A DNA stretch of 64,000 bases from Deltaproteobacteria bacterium (lineage in GTDB: Bacteria > Myxococcota > Kuafuiibacteriia > Kuafuiibacteriales > Kuafuiibacteriaceae), in contig JADJBV010000001.1 of NCBI GenBank assembly GCA_016703535.1, positions 248,001 through 312,000 on the forward strand, in the 5' to 3' direction. The translations under genes were made by a program, and so were the position numbers. Each line of letters begins with the position of its first letter. Position 1 is the first letter of the stretch. The notes under the pieces were generated by a model. The model was not told the origin of the DNA and did no database searches. It saw only the letters and a list, made by a program, of their open reading frames with translations. This document shows, piece after piece, positions 41,124 to 49,878 of this stretch.

Positions 41124-42913
41124 GTCCTCCCGATCCAAATCCGAACCGCTTAGGGCGGGGTCTTTACGTCGGCGGCGGCTTGTTGTTGGCCGGTCTGGCC
41201 GGAGTCGCGGTCGGTTATTGGCTTTCGGATCGAGGGCTCCACTGGCTGCGGACCATGTTGCCCGCCTTGTCCCTCCTGGGGTTGCTCGGGCTCCTCGCCA
41301 TGGCCTACGGGAGCCTGCGCCTCGGCGAAACGGGCTGGCGGAGGGCCCGGCGTCGGACCATCGCTCTTTTGGCCTTGGGGCTGTTGGCGGGGGTGGTGCG
41401 GCTGGGGGTCCACTGGGCGGCTCGACCTTCGCCCCTGTCACTCTTGTCGCCCCAACTTTATGGGGAGGTGGCCGCCGCCGACGAGTCCCAATACCGGATC
41501 TTGGTGGCCAACTTGGAGCAGAGCGTGCGGCGCCTCGGCGAGTTGCCGGCGGCCGACGTCTTGGACGAGGCCACCGAAGTTTGGGCCCTCGACGCCTGGA
41601 GTGGCTTCGTGGACGCGGCCTTCGCCTTGGATCAGCTCCGGCGTTATCACGAAGACTATTACCGCCTCGATCTTTCGCGCCTCGAGCGGGATCGGCACCT
41701 GCGGAGTTTTTTGCTCAGCTTCGGGGCCGAGCTGGCGCTTTACCAGGCGACCACCCAAGCCGTGCAGGCGATCGGCCGCAACCCGGGGGCGGCCAAGTTC
41801 CTGGAGTTGCCGCGCCCCGAACACAACCTGCCGGCCGGCACCATCACTCGGGCCCGGGAGTCGTTGACCGGCGTGGGTGATCTGTCTCGGGTGATCGCGG
41901 GCCAACGTTACCTCGACTACCTGGACCAGATGCACCAAGCGGCGGCCGAGGTGCAGGGTCGAGCGCCCGGGGCCCTCTACCAAGAGGTGCGGGCCCGACT
42001 GAAGATCCTCGGCCAGACCCAGTCTTTTCGGGAGGCGGCCCAAGGGGCGGTGGTCGCCGATCTTTTGCCTCGGGCCCGGGACGCCAAAAACTGGTTCTTC
42101 CCGGTCCAAGCCGGGGTGGCCGAGTGGATGGGCGACACCCGGGTCCGGCGCGAGGGCCGCTACTTGATCCGGGGCGAGTTGATCGACGACCTCGCCCAAC
42201 TGCTGGAGCCCGGCGACGTCTTGTTGGCCCGCAAAAACTGGTACCTCTCCAACCTGGCCTTACCGGGATTTTGGCCCCACGCGGCGCTCTACGTGGGGAC
42301 CTCGAAGGTGTTGGCCCGGGACTTTGACTCGGATCCCGAGGTCACCGCTTGGGTCCAAAGCCAAGGGGCCACGCATTATACTGAATATCTTGAGCGCCGC
42401 TTCCCGATCGCCTGGGAAGATCGGCTGCGCTCCGAAGTGGGGGAAGAGCCGCGGGTGGTGATCGAGGCCTTGTCGGAGGGCGTCAGCCAGTCGGCTTTGG
42501 ATCACGTCACCGGCGACTACCTGGCGGCCTTGCGCCCTCGGCTCCCCAAGTTGTCGAGGGCCAAGGCCATCGCCAAGGCCTTTTCGTTTTTGGGCCGGCC
42601 CTACGACTTCGACTTCGACTTCGCCACCGATCAGAGCCTGGTCTGCACGGAAGTGGTGTGGCGTGCCTATCGCCCGGAGCAACCCGGGGAGCCCGGTTTG
42701 GTCATCCCGCCGGTGACCGTCGCCGGACGCGCCACCTTGCCGGCCAACCAGTTTGCGGTGCTCTACGGTCAGGAAAAAGGTTCGGCCCAAGCTCAGCTGG
42801 AGTTGGTGGCCTTCATCGAGGGCCAAGAGGCGAGCCGCAGCGCCGAGGTCAAAGACGAAGCGGCTTTTATCGCCACCGCCACCCGCAGCAAGTGGGATCT
42901 CGGCCAGCCCTGA
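41120..42913 (+). CDS. Membrane protein with YiiX-type (permuted papain-like) cysteine hydrolase domain
   Basis: A 597-residue protein. Three membrane segments lie in the first 100 residues (about 12-32, 42-62, 75-95), then a helical region of about 230 residues, and a C-terminal YiiX/NlpC-P60-like domain: 'LEPGDVLLARKNWYLSNLALPGFWPHAALYVGT' with catalytic His387 and 'DQSLVCTEVVWRAY' with Cys509, in the permuted order His before Cys. Members may be lipid-modifying or amidase enzymes at the envelope. The gene is coupled to yggU and ends the maf-yggS-divIVA-yggU cluster, placing a likely envelope hydrolase with a division-type scaffold protein. Confidence 0.85.
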   Translation: MSPPDPNPNRLGRGLYVGGGLLLAGLAGVAVGYWLSDRGLHWLRTMLPALSLLGLLGLLAMAYGSLRLGETGWRRARRRTIALLALGLLAGVVRLGVHWAARPSPLSLLSPQLYGEVAAADESQYRILVANLEQSVRRLGELPAADVLDEATEVWALDAWSGFVDAAFALDQLRRYHEDYYRLDLSRLERDRHLRSFLLSFGAELALYQATTQAVQAIGRNPGAAKFLELPRPEHNLPAGTITRARESLTGVGDLSRVIAGQRYLDYLDQMHQAAAEVQGRAPGALYQEVRARLKILGQTQSFREAAQGAVVADLLPRARDAKNWFFPVQAGVAEWMGDTRVRREGRYLIRGELIDDLAQLLEPGDVLLARKNWYLSNLALPGFWPHAALYVGTSKVLARDFDSDPEVTAWVQSQGATHYTEYLERRFPIAWEDRLRSEVGEEPRVVIEALSEGVSQSALDHVTGDYLAALRPRLPKLSRAKAIAKAFSFLGRPYDFDFDFATDQSLVCTEVVWRAYRPEQPGEPGLVIPPVTVAGRATLPANQFAVLYGQEKGSAQAQLELVAFIEGQEASRSAEVKDEAAFIATATRSKWDLGQP

Positions 42914-42916
42914 GGT

Positions 42917-44080
42917 TCAGCCGCAGGTGGCGTCGATCCGCAACGCCCCACAACGCCCGGCCAAGCAGGTTTCGGTCGGGGCACACTCGAGGGGACTGGT
43001 GCAAGTTGCGCCCGTGGCCAAGGGCGCTCGGCATCGACCGGCGGGGCTCCCAGCGGCGTCGGGGATACAACGGAGGCCAGGGGCGCAGGATATCAAGGCG
43101 TCGCAGGCCTCAGCTGCGGCCGCCCGGGCTTCACATTGGCCGGAGGCGGTCGCGCAATAGGAGCTGCGATCGCAGAGGTTGCTGGGGGCGCTGGTGCCGC
43201 AGGCCGCCGGGGGCGCGACGATGGTGGCGGGTTCACAACGATCGGTGTCGGCGCAGCTGTAGCCCGAGGGGAGATCGCAGTTGGGCGCCGCGCCCGAGAC
43301 ATCGCAGATCGCGCCCGATGCGGCCGGCCTTGCACAAGCCAACGCCCCGCCGGGGGCGCCAACACATTGGAGGTGACCTCGGCAGAGCCCGGTGTTGGCG
43401 TCGCCGCAGCTGGCACCGAGGGCCGCCCGGTCCCGGACACAAACCGCGTCGTCGACGCCCGCCGACAGGCACCGGGCCCCATCGACACAAGGCGCCGCGA
43501 GGCAGCTGTCGCCCACGGCGGCCTTGGGGATACAAAGGCCACACCCGGGGGCCAGCCCGGTGCACCACAGGCCCGCTTGGCACTCGACCGAATCTCCACA
43601 GGAGGTGCCCGTGGGTCGGCTGCCCAAGAAGATCCCGTCGCAGAGTGAAAGATCGGGCCCCAGGTCGCAGTCGGCCAAGGCGGCTTGGTAGGTGGCGAGG
43701 CAGGCGTCGAGGCGCGAGGCCACGAAGGCGGCCCGTCGCCGGGTGATCAAGGGCGGGTAGGCGTCCCAGCGAGCCCGCAACAAGGCCGCTTCCCGCTGGG
43801 TGCACTGGGCCTCGTTTTCGCCCGAGTAGCTGGCGCTCAGGGGCTCACACCCCGCCCGGTGGGCGCAGATGGCTTGGGCCAGCTGGGTGGCCCGGGCGGC
43901 GGGATCGAAAGGATCACCGTCGACCGGCGCGATCACGCCCGAGTCGTTGGGGCCAACGTCGCCGCCCCCCACGTCGGGGATTCCGGCGTCGTTGGGGCCG
44001 GGGCCGGCGTCGATGGTCTCGGCTTCACCGCAGGCGATGAACAAGGTCGCGGACAGCAGCGCCGATCGCAGGTGCAACAT
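42917..44080 (-). CDS. Cys-rich lipoprotein
   Basis: A 387-residue lipoprotein: signal RSALLSATLFIAC (lipobox FIAC), a tether GPGPNDAGIPDVGGGDVGPNDSG (interrupted Asp/Gly repeats), a helical segment with four Cys (about 60-140), then repeated Cys modules of the form 'G.SC....C..GL.C.......C' (for example GTSCGDSVECQAGLWC, GDSCLAAPCVDGARC, GASCGDANTGLCRGHLQC, GATCTSPLECAPTETC). These resemble Dickkopf-like N-terminal Cys-rich regions. It converges on the papain-like gene with a 3-base gap. Surface location is likely; function unknown. Confidence 0.75.
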   Translation of the reverse strand: MLHLRSALLSATLFIACGEAETIDAGPGPNDAGIPDVGGGDVGPNDSGVIAPVDGDPFDPAARATQLAQAICAHRAGCEPLSASYSGENEAQCTQREAALLRARWDAYPPLITRRRAAFVASRLDACLATYQAALADCDLGPDLSLCDGIFLGSRPTGTSCGDSVECQAGLWCTGLAPGCGLCIPKAAVGDSCLAAPCVDGARCLSAGVDDAVCVRDRAALGASCGDANTGLCRGHLQCVGAPGGALACARPAASGAICDVSGAAPNCDLPSGYSCADTDRCEPATIVAPPAACGTSAPSNLCDRSSYCATASGQCEARAAAAEACDALISCAPGLRCIPDAAGSPAGRCRAPLATGATCTSPLECAPTETCLAGRCGALRIDATCG

Positions 44081-44164
44081 GGCGCGGGACCATGACGCGG
44101 GCGGGCCTCAAAGGGCAAGGCGCTTGCGGGCCGTGACGGCGGCCATCTCGGGGGCGGCATAAAA

Positions 44165-44180
44165 TGCAAGCTAGCTTGCA
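44165..44180. repeat. Perfect 16-base palindrome TGCAAGCTAGCTTGCA
   Basis: The only GCAAG-N4-CTTGC site that lies between genes and is a perfect palindrome throughout. A GCAAG-N3-CTTGC variant lies 50 bases away at 44115-44127. Both are upstream of the Cys-rich lipoprotein gene and downstream of the pseudokinase gene. Confidence 0.85.
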
Positions 44181-44206
44181 CTTGCCCGCCGACCCTCGCC
44201 GGTGCG

Positions 44207-46087
44207 TCAAGCGGGCGTGGGTTCGGTGCTCAAGGTCGGGGGTGGAGTACGGCCCGACTTGGCCGGGCGTTCGTCGACCGGCACCAGTAGCCCCAGCTCC
44301 ACGAACAAGACCGCCAAGACCAGGGCCGAACGTTGATCCTGGAGTTGGCCACTTTGGGCCAAGGATTCGGTCAACGAATAGCCGTGGCCGAAGCTGCTGA
44401 TCCGCTCCAGCTCGGTCGGCAAGAGGCCCAAGGCTTGGACCTCGACGTCGAAGCGATCCGAACGCTGGAAGGGCCGATCGAGGTGCGGGTGCAGGCGAAA
44501 GCGGAGTTCGGCGGCGGTGCTCGCCCGATAAAGAGAACGGGACAAAAGCCTCAAGACCGGCGTCGGTCGCCCCTCCCGGGGTCGCGCCTCTTCGTCGAAG
44601 CCGTAGTCGCCGCTGCGCCACCTCAAGGTCTCCCGCAGCAGGCGGCGGCTCTCCAGGTCTCGGGCCTGTTGCAGCGCTCGGGAGGCGCCGGGCGTCAACA
44701 CCAAGGGGGTGCCATCCTTCAGGGCGCCGTGGATGCTGGAGCTCAGATCTTGGCCGCCGAAGCGCCGTTCGGTCAGCAGGCACTCCCAAAGGCGTAAGGT
44801 GGCGGGCAAAGCGCCGGCGTAGACCAGCTGCCCTTGTTGGAGGTGGAGCTCCCGCCGATCGGCCCGGCCGAGATCGTGGCGCACCAAGATCAAGCGGCCG
44901 GTGGCCTTGGCCTTGGCCAACCGCGCCAACACCGCCGGGAGCGGATCTTTGGAGAGGCGGCCGGCCGGGGCCAGGTGGTGCAGGGCGGTTTCGGCCGGGG
45001 GCAACTCTTCGCCCAGAAGTTCGAGGAAACGTCCGGTCGGCAAAAACCGAAGGGGTTGGGCGGCCACCTTGGTCTCCGAAAAGGCCAGGGGCGTCAGGGC
45101 CTGGAGTTGTTCGAAGAGCTGAGCCCCCGAAAACGGACCCAGGGGGCGGCCCTCCAGCTCCAGCCAATAGGCTCGACCGCTGCCGCTCCGGGGCCGGGGC
45201 GCGGGCACCGCGGCGTTTTTGCGCGGTGGGGGCCGAGAAGGGATCGGCCGCTCACCTCCGGGCGGCGCCTCCAGGTCCAAGGTCGGCGGGCACAACAGGC
45301 TGGCCCGGGCCCGTAGCTGTTGGGCCAGGTCGTCGGTCGTGACCCCCAGGGCCTCGAGGGCGGCCTCCAAGTGCTCCCGAAAAGCCCGCAGCTCGGGGCG
45401 ATCTTTGGGATCCGTCGCCAACGCCGAACCCAAAAGTGGGGCCAAACTCGGCGGACCCGGCGCGGCCTCGGCCTTGCCCCGGCTCACCACCCCGAGCAAC
45501 ACCGCCAAGGCGTAGACATCACTTTTGGGGGTCGGCGCCGCACCCCGGGTCAATTCGGGGGCGACGAAGCTGTGGCGATCCAACTCGCTGGCCACGGGCA
45601 CGCCCAGAGTGAAGCGCAGCTCACCGTGGCTGGAGACGAAGATGCGCCCGGGCTCGATCCGGCCGCACCACCTGGGATCGCCCGCGGTGATCGGCTCCAA
45701 GGCGCGGCAGAGCTCGAGGACCACGTGGATGGCCAAGGCGGTCGGAAAACCTCGGCCTTCGGCGCTCAGCAACTTGCCCAGGTCCGGGCCCCGGGGATCG
45801 GTGACGATCAAGAAGGGCTCACCGTCTTCGGCTTGGGCCAACTCCCAGGCCTCGAGCAAAACCGGGTGGTGCAGGCGAGTGCGGCGCCGTCCTTCGTCGA
45901 GGAAGTTGGTGATCGCCGATGGATCTTTGGCCAAAGGTTCGGCGAGGCGCTCGACCCAGACCGGACGTTCGGTCCCGAAGGCACCTTCTAAGGTCGCCTC
46001 GTAAAGGCCGGGGCCCCGGGGCACTGAAAGCAGGCTCCCCAGTCGGCATCGGCCCAGCCGAAGTCCGGCCCCCATGCTGGCCACCAT
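44207..46087 (-). CDS. Pseudokinase fused to DUF4388 (PATAN)-like domain
   Basis: A protein of about 626 residues. The first 260 residues follow the protein-kinase fold but lack catalytic residues: the ATP Lys position reads VWVERL, the HRD loop reads RIEPGRIFV, and DFG is missing, while 'FVAPELTRGAAPTPKSDVYALAVLLGVV' keeps the APE and the helix-F Asp. A GYF_2/DUF4339-like segment ('YWLELEGRPLGPFSGAQLFEQLQALTP') and a DUF4388 domain ('LSKDPLPAVLARLAKAKATGRLILVRHDLGRADRRELHLQQGQLVYA') follow. So it should bind rather than phosphorylate partners. Start uncertain: ATG 46087 or 46075. Confidence 0.75.
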   Translation of the reverse strand: MVASMGAGLRLGRCRLGSLLSVPRGPGLYEATLEGAFGTERPVWVERLAEPLAKDPSAITNFLDEGRRRTRLHHPVLLEAWELAQAEDGEPFLIVTDPRGPDLGKLLSAEGRGFPTALAIHVVLELCRALEPITAGDPRWCGRIEPGRIFVSSHGELRFTLGVPVASELDRHSFVAPELTRGAAPTPKSDVYALAVLLGVVSRGKAEAAPGPPSLAPLLGSALATDPKDRPELRAFREHLEAALEALGVTTDDLAQQLRARASLLCPPTLDLEAPPGGERPIPSRPPPRKNAAVPAPRPRSGSGRAYWLELEGRPLGPFSGAQLFEQLQALTPLAFSETKVAAQPLRFLPTGRFLELLGEELPPAETALHHLAPAGRLSKDPLPAVLARLAKAKATGRLILVRHDLGRADRRELHLQQGQLVYAGALPATLRLWECLLTERRFGGQDLSSSIHGALKDGTPLVLTPGASRALQQARDLESRRLLRETLRWRSGDYGFDEEARPREGRPTPVLRLLSRSLYRASTAAELRFRLHPHLDRPFQRSDRFDVEVQALGLLPTELERISSFGHGYSLTESLAQSGQLQDQRSALVLAVLFVELGLLVPVDERPAKSGRTPPPTLSTEPTPA

Positions 46088-46217
46088 GGAGCAGGGGCAT
46101 CCCACGAGTGGGCCTTGGCGAGCAAGGACGGCGGGGTGGGACTTGGTCTCCACCTGGGCGCCGCCGAAACCCCTCGGCAGGAGGCGGCGCTCGGTCTATG
46201 ACCGCCTCCAGTCCCCC

Positions 46218-47228
46218 ATGGAGGTCCGCAACTACCACCCGACCGATCCGCCGCTCCCCGGCTTGCTGCAGGATCCCCAGCAGTTCCAATGGCGCCAGGT
46301 CGACCACCCGGAGGCGGAGGTGGGGGCGAGGGTGGTGGTGGCCCTGGACCACGGGCGGGTCGCGGGGATGGCCTCCGCCCAACGTCAGGCCCTGGTGTTC
46401 AATGGGATCAAGACCGGCGGCGCCCTCCTGGGACCACGGCAGAGCACCGGGCAACCGAGCCTCGACCGGGGGCTCCTGGAGTTGCTGTCGACGCGCCTCG
46501 CCGACGAAGGGGCGGCGATGTTGTTGGCGGCGATCGCCCCGGCCGAGCTGTCGTTCTTCGAGGCGGCCGGCTTTCGTTATTTGGGGGAGGCCTCGGCCCG
46601 CAACCTGTACATCGGCCTGGAGGCGGTTTCGGCCCGGCTCTCCAAGACCGCCCTTTCGCCGCTGCGCCGCTTCGCCCAAGAGGCCCGGCGCATCCGCCCC
46701 AAGTTGGTCGAGACCGACCTTGATCCGATCTTGGCCGAGATCTTCTCCCGGCTCTCCACCGAAAGCGATCGGCTCGGCTTGGCTCTGTTCAAGTCTCCGG
46801 CCTACTGGTCCTGGCGCTACAACAAAGATCCCCACCACCGGCACCGGACCTTGGTCTATCGGCAAAAGGCGGGGGGGCCCATCGACGCCTTCGCCATCGT
46901 GCGGCGCCACGACTCGGACCGGGGTCGGGCCGTGTTGCACCTGATGGACTACTGGACCCGCCAACCGGGCCGTCGGGCCCACGCCAAGTTGCTCGGGGAC
47001 CTGGCGATCCTGGCGATGACCGAAGGCATCGACGTACTCCGCTGTTTTGCGGTGGCCGGCTCCAGCACCGAACAAGCGATGTTGGGGCTGGGGTGCATCC
47101 GGAAAAAAGTGGAGCGGGTGTTGGTGATCCGCCCGCTGGATCCCGAGGCCCCTGAGTTGCCTTCGCCGTTCCCGGCCAAAGACGCCGGGTTGGTCGCCGG
47201 TGATCTCGATCTCTACGACGTGTTGTGA
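46218..47228 (+). CDS. GNAT-family acetyltransferase-like protein
   Basis: A 336-residue protein with an N-terminal GNAT-like half ('MEVRNYHPTDPPLPGLLQDP', 'DHGRVAGMASAQRQALVFNG', 'SLDRGLLELLSTRLADEGAAMLLAAIAPAELSFFEAAGFRYLGEA') and a second half beginning near residue 190 that contains 'FKSPAYWSWRYNKDPHHRHRTLVY', a motif typical of two-domain GNATs used in surface polysaccharide or polyketide contexts. The acyl-CoA loop is weak. ATG at 46218 is chosen because it begins the GNAT fold; it is divergent from the pseudokinase gene. Confidence 0.7.
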   Translation: MEVRNYHPTDPPLPGLLQDPQQFQWRQVDHPEAEVGARVVVALDHGRVAGMASAQRQALVFNGIKTGGALLGPRQSTGQPSLDRGLLELLSTRLADEGAAMLLAAIAPAELSFFEAAGFRYLGEASARNLYIGLEAVSARLSKTALSPLRRFAQEARRIRPKLVETDLDPILAEIFSRLSTESDRLGLALFKSPAYWSWRYNKDPHHRHRTLVYRQKAGGPIDAFAIVRRHDSDRGRAVLHLMDYWTRQPGRRAHAKLLGDLAILAMTEGIDVLRCFAVAGSSTEQAMLGLGCIRKKVERVLVIRPLDPEAPELPSPFPAKDAGLVAGDLDLYDVL

Positions 47229-47237
47229 GCCGGGCCC

Positions 47238-47987
47238 TTATTCGCCCAGGTAGGCCTTCTTGACCTCTTCACTGGCCAACAGCGTTTTGCCCGGGCCGGT
47301 CATGGCGATCTCTCCGGTCTCGAGCACGTAGCCGTAGTGGGCCAAGTTGAGCGCCAGGTGGGCGTTCTGTTCGACCAACAAGATGGACACGCCTTTTTGG
47401 TTGATGTCCCGGAGGATGCCGAAGATCTTCTCGATGATCTGCGGCGCCAACCCCAAAGAGGGTTCGTCCAACAACAACAAAGACGGCCGGCTCATCAAGG
47501 CCCGGCTGATGGCCAACATCTGTTGTTCACCCCCCGACAAGGTGCCGGCCAGCTGCTGGAGCCGGTCCTTCAACACGGGGAAAAATCCAAAAGACTGCTC
47601 GAGATCACTCTGGATCCCGTCGGTGTCTTTGCGCAGATAAGCCCCGAGCTGGAGGTTCTCTTCCACCGAAAGATTGAGGAAGATGCCGCGTCCTTCGGGG
47701 GCGTGGGCCATCCCCAAGGGCAAAAGGGTGTGGGCCTTTTTGCCGGTGATGTCCTGGCCACGCAGGGTGATCTTGCCGGCCTTGGGCCGCAACATGCCGC
47801 TGATCGCCCGCAGGGTGCTGGTCTTGCCGGCGCCGTTGGCCCCGATCAAGGCGACCACCTCTCCTTGCCCGAGGGACAATGAGATCCCGCGGAGGGCGGT
47901 GATGGCGCCGTAGGCCACCTGCAGGTCCTTCACCTCGAGCAGCGGATCTCGGGGCGTTCGTTCGCCCAACACGGCGGGCCCGCTCAC
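47238..47987 (-). CDS. livF: Branched-chain amino acid ABC transporter ATPase LivF
   Basis: A 249-residue ABC ATPase: Walker A GANGAGKTS, Q-loop MAHAPEGRGIF, signature LSGGEQQMLAISRAL, Walker B LLLLDEPSLGLAP and H-loop ILLVEQNAHLAL, the LivF/BraG pattern. Its start lies within the end of livG (4-base overlap). Together with LivG it powers branched-chain amino acid or amide uptake at the inner membrane. Confidence 0.95.
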   Translation of the reverse strand: MSGPAVLGERTPRDPLLEVKDLQVAYGAITALRGISLSLGQGEVVALIGANGAGKTSTLRAISGMLRPKAGKITLRGQDITGKKAHTLLPLGMAHAPEGRGIFLNLSVEENLQLGAYLRKDTDGIQSDLEQSFGFFPVLKDRLQQLAGTLSGGEQQMLAISRALMSRPSLLLLDEPSLGLAPQIIEKIFGILRDINQKGVSILLVEQNAHLALNLAHYGYVLETGEIAMTGPGKTLLASEEVKKAYLGE

Positions 47988-48871
47988 GGCGTGGCTCCGA
48001 TCGGTCGATCCGTCTTGGCGGCCTCACCCAAGTAGGCCTCGACGACCTTGGGGTTCTTCTTCACCGCCTCGGGGGTCCCGTAGGCGATGGTCTCGCCATG
48101 ATCGAGCACCGTGATCTGCTCGCAGATCCCCATCACCAACTTCATGTCGTGTTCAATCACCAAGATGCCCAAGGAGAAGCGGTCCCGGAGCTCCCGGATC
48201 AAGACCATCAGCTCGGCCTTCTCTTTGGTGTTCATGCCGGCGGCAGGTTCGTCGAGGAGCAAGACCTTAGGGCGGGTGCCGAGGGCCCGGGCGATCTCCA
48301 GCCGACGTTGTTCGCCGTAGGGCAGGCTGCCGGCCTCTTCTTCGGCCCGGTGCCGGAGCCCCATCACCGACAAGAGCTCCAGGGCTCGATCTTCGATGTT
48401 CACTTCTTCCCGAAGGAAACCGGGGGTCAGGAGCAGGGCCCGCCACCAATCGTAGTAGTTGTTGAGGGCGTCCAGGCCGTTGGCCATAAAACTCTGGCCG
48501 CTCTTCCGCAGGGCCTCGATACCGCTGGCCCTGAAGAGCGGGTGGCTTTCGGCCAGGCACGCGACCTTCACGTTGTCGAGGGCGGAGAGTGACTTGAAGA
48601 GCCGAATGTTCTGGAAGGTGCGGGCCAAACCGAGCCGGTTGATCTGGTGGGGCAAGCGGCCGTTGACCACCTCACCCGCCACCTGGACCGTGCCCGAGGT
48701 CGGGCGATAAACGCCGGTCAAGACGTTGAAGGCGGTGGTCTTGCCGGCGCCGTTGGGGCCGATCAGCCCCTTGAGATCACCGCTTTTGATCTCCAGGTCG
48801 AAGTCACAGAGGGCCTTGAGCCCGCCGAACTGGATGCTGACCTTTTGGGCGTGGAGCAGGACCTCACTCAC
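47984..48871 (-). CDS. livG: Branched-chain amino acid ABC transporter ATPase LivG
   Basis: A 295-residue ABC ATPase with Walker A GPNGAGKTT, signature 'LPYGEQRRLEIARAL' (LivG type), Walker B LLLDEPAAGMN and 'LVIEHDMKLVMGICEQITVLDHGETIAYGTPEAVKKNPKVVEAYLG' at the C-terminus. It contains the LivG insertion between Q-loop and signature, here longer than usual ('ALNNYYDWWRALLLTPGFLREEVNIED'). GTG at 48871 overlaps the livM stop by 4 bases. Confidence 0.95.
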   Translation of the reverse strand: MSEVLLHAQKVSIQFGGLKALCDFDLEIKSGDLKGLIGPNGAGKTTAFNVLTGVYRPTSGTVQVAGEVVNGRLPHQINRLGLARTFQNIRLFKSLSALDNVKVACLAESHPLFRASGIEALRKSGQSFMANGLDALNNYYDWWRALLLTPGFLREEVNIEDRALELLSVMGLRHRAEEEAGSLPYGEQRRLEIARALGTRPKVLLLDEPAAGMNTKEKAELMVLIRELRDRFSLGILVIEHDMKLVMGICEQITVLDHGETIAYGTPEAVKKNPKVVEAYLGEAAKTDRPIGATP

Positions 48872-49878
48872 GTGGCCCCCTTGGGCTTCTTCTTCCAGCG
48901 ATCCCAGATCTCGTGGGTGCCGAAGATGCCCTGGGGCCGGAGCAACATGATGGCCACCAACAACAGGCCGTAGATCGGCATGCGGATCTGGTCGACCTTC
49001 TGGGCCAAAGACGGATCGTCCAAGCGCGAGAAGGCCGAGCGCAGGCCCTCGGGCAACAAGGTCAAGAACACCGCCGCCACCACACTCCCGGTGGTGGAGC
49101 CCAGGCCACCGGCCACGATCATCACCACCACCTCCATCGACTTCACGAAGGTGAAGGACCCTGGGTTGATGATCGGGACGAAGTGGGCGAACAACACCCC
49201 CGCCACGCCCGCGAAGAAGGCGGAGATCACGAAGGCCCGGACCTTGTAGCCGGTGGTGTTGACGCCCATGGCCTCGGCGGCGATCTCGTCTTCCCGGATG
49301 GCCCACAAGGAGCGGCCGTGGCTGCTGTCGGCGATGCGTTTGGCCACCAGCAACGTCAAGAAGACCCAAAAGAGGATCATGGCCAGGCTGGAGGACTGAG
49401 GGATGCCCGAGAGGCCCAAGGCCCGCCCAAAGGCCTCGGTGTTCTGCACGATCACCCGGATGATCTCGCCGAAACCCAAGGTGACGATGGCCAGGTAGTC
49501 GCCCTTCAGCCGCAGGCTCGGCAGCCCGACGATGAAGCCACACAAGGCCGCCGCCGCGCCGCCCACCAAAATCGCCAACATGAAGGAGATCTGATCCGAG
49601 ACCACGTGGGGCAAAAAGGACAGGGCATAGTCCTTCATCTCCAAGGACAACTTGCCGCCCGAATACGCCCCCACCGCCATGAACCCGGCGTGGCCGATGG
49701 AAAACTGCCCGGTCATCCCGTTCACGATGTTGAGGGACACCGCCAGGATCACGTTTACGCCGACCAGGGAGGTCAGGTAGATCAAAAAATCGTGGTCTTG
49801 CAAGGTAACTTGCAAAAGCGCCAAGACCGGTAGGGCCAAGATCACCGGCAAGGGGCCCTTGAGCGCGTCTTTGCTCAT
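48868..49878 (-). CDS. livM: Branched-chain amino acid ABC transporter permease LivM
   Basis: A 336-residue inner-membrane permease with about nine hydrophobic segments and the LivM signature 'GMTGQFSIGHAGFMAVGAYSGG' and 'LRLKGDYLAIVTLGFGEIIRVIVQNTEAFGRALGLSGIP'. The ATG at 49878 shares its A with the TGA of livH (TGATG overlap). The cytoplasmic 'IREDEIAAEAMGVNTTGYKVRAFVISAFFAGVAG' EAA-like loop is intact. Confidence 0.95.
   Translation of the reverse strand: MSKDALKGPLPVILALPVLALLQVTLQDHDFLIYLTSLVGVNVILAVSLNIVNGMTGQFSIGHAGFMAVGAYSGGKLSLEMKDYALSFLPHVVSDQISFMLAILVGGAAAALCGFIVGLPSLRLKGDYLAIVTLGFGEIIRVIVQNTEAFGRALGLSGIPQSSSLAMILFWVFLTLLVAKRIADSSHGRSLWAIREDEIAAEAMGVNTTGYKVRAFVISAFFAGVAGVLFAHFVPIINPGSFTFVKSMEVVVMIVAGGLGSTTGSVVAAVFLTLLPEGLRSAFSRLDDPSLAQKVDQIRMPIYGLLLVAIMLLRPQGIFGTHEIWDRWKKKPKGAT
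49800..49813. repeat. GCAAG-N4-CTTGC palindrome
   Basis: GCAAG GTAA CTTGC near the start of livM; with flanks TTGCAAGGTAACTTGCAA is an 18-base near-palindrome. Confidence 0.6.

Noticed and set aside
15804..42386. Scattered TGAATA-type AT-rich hexamers inside coding regions
   Set aside because: The number seen (about four) is what chance predicts for this hexamer in 64 kb.
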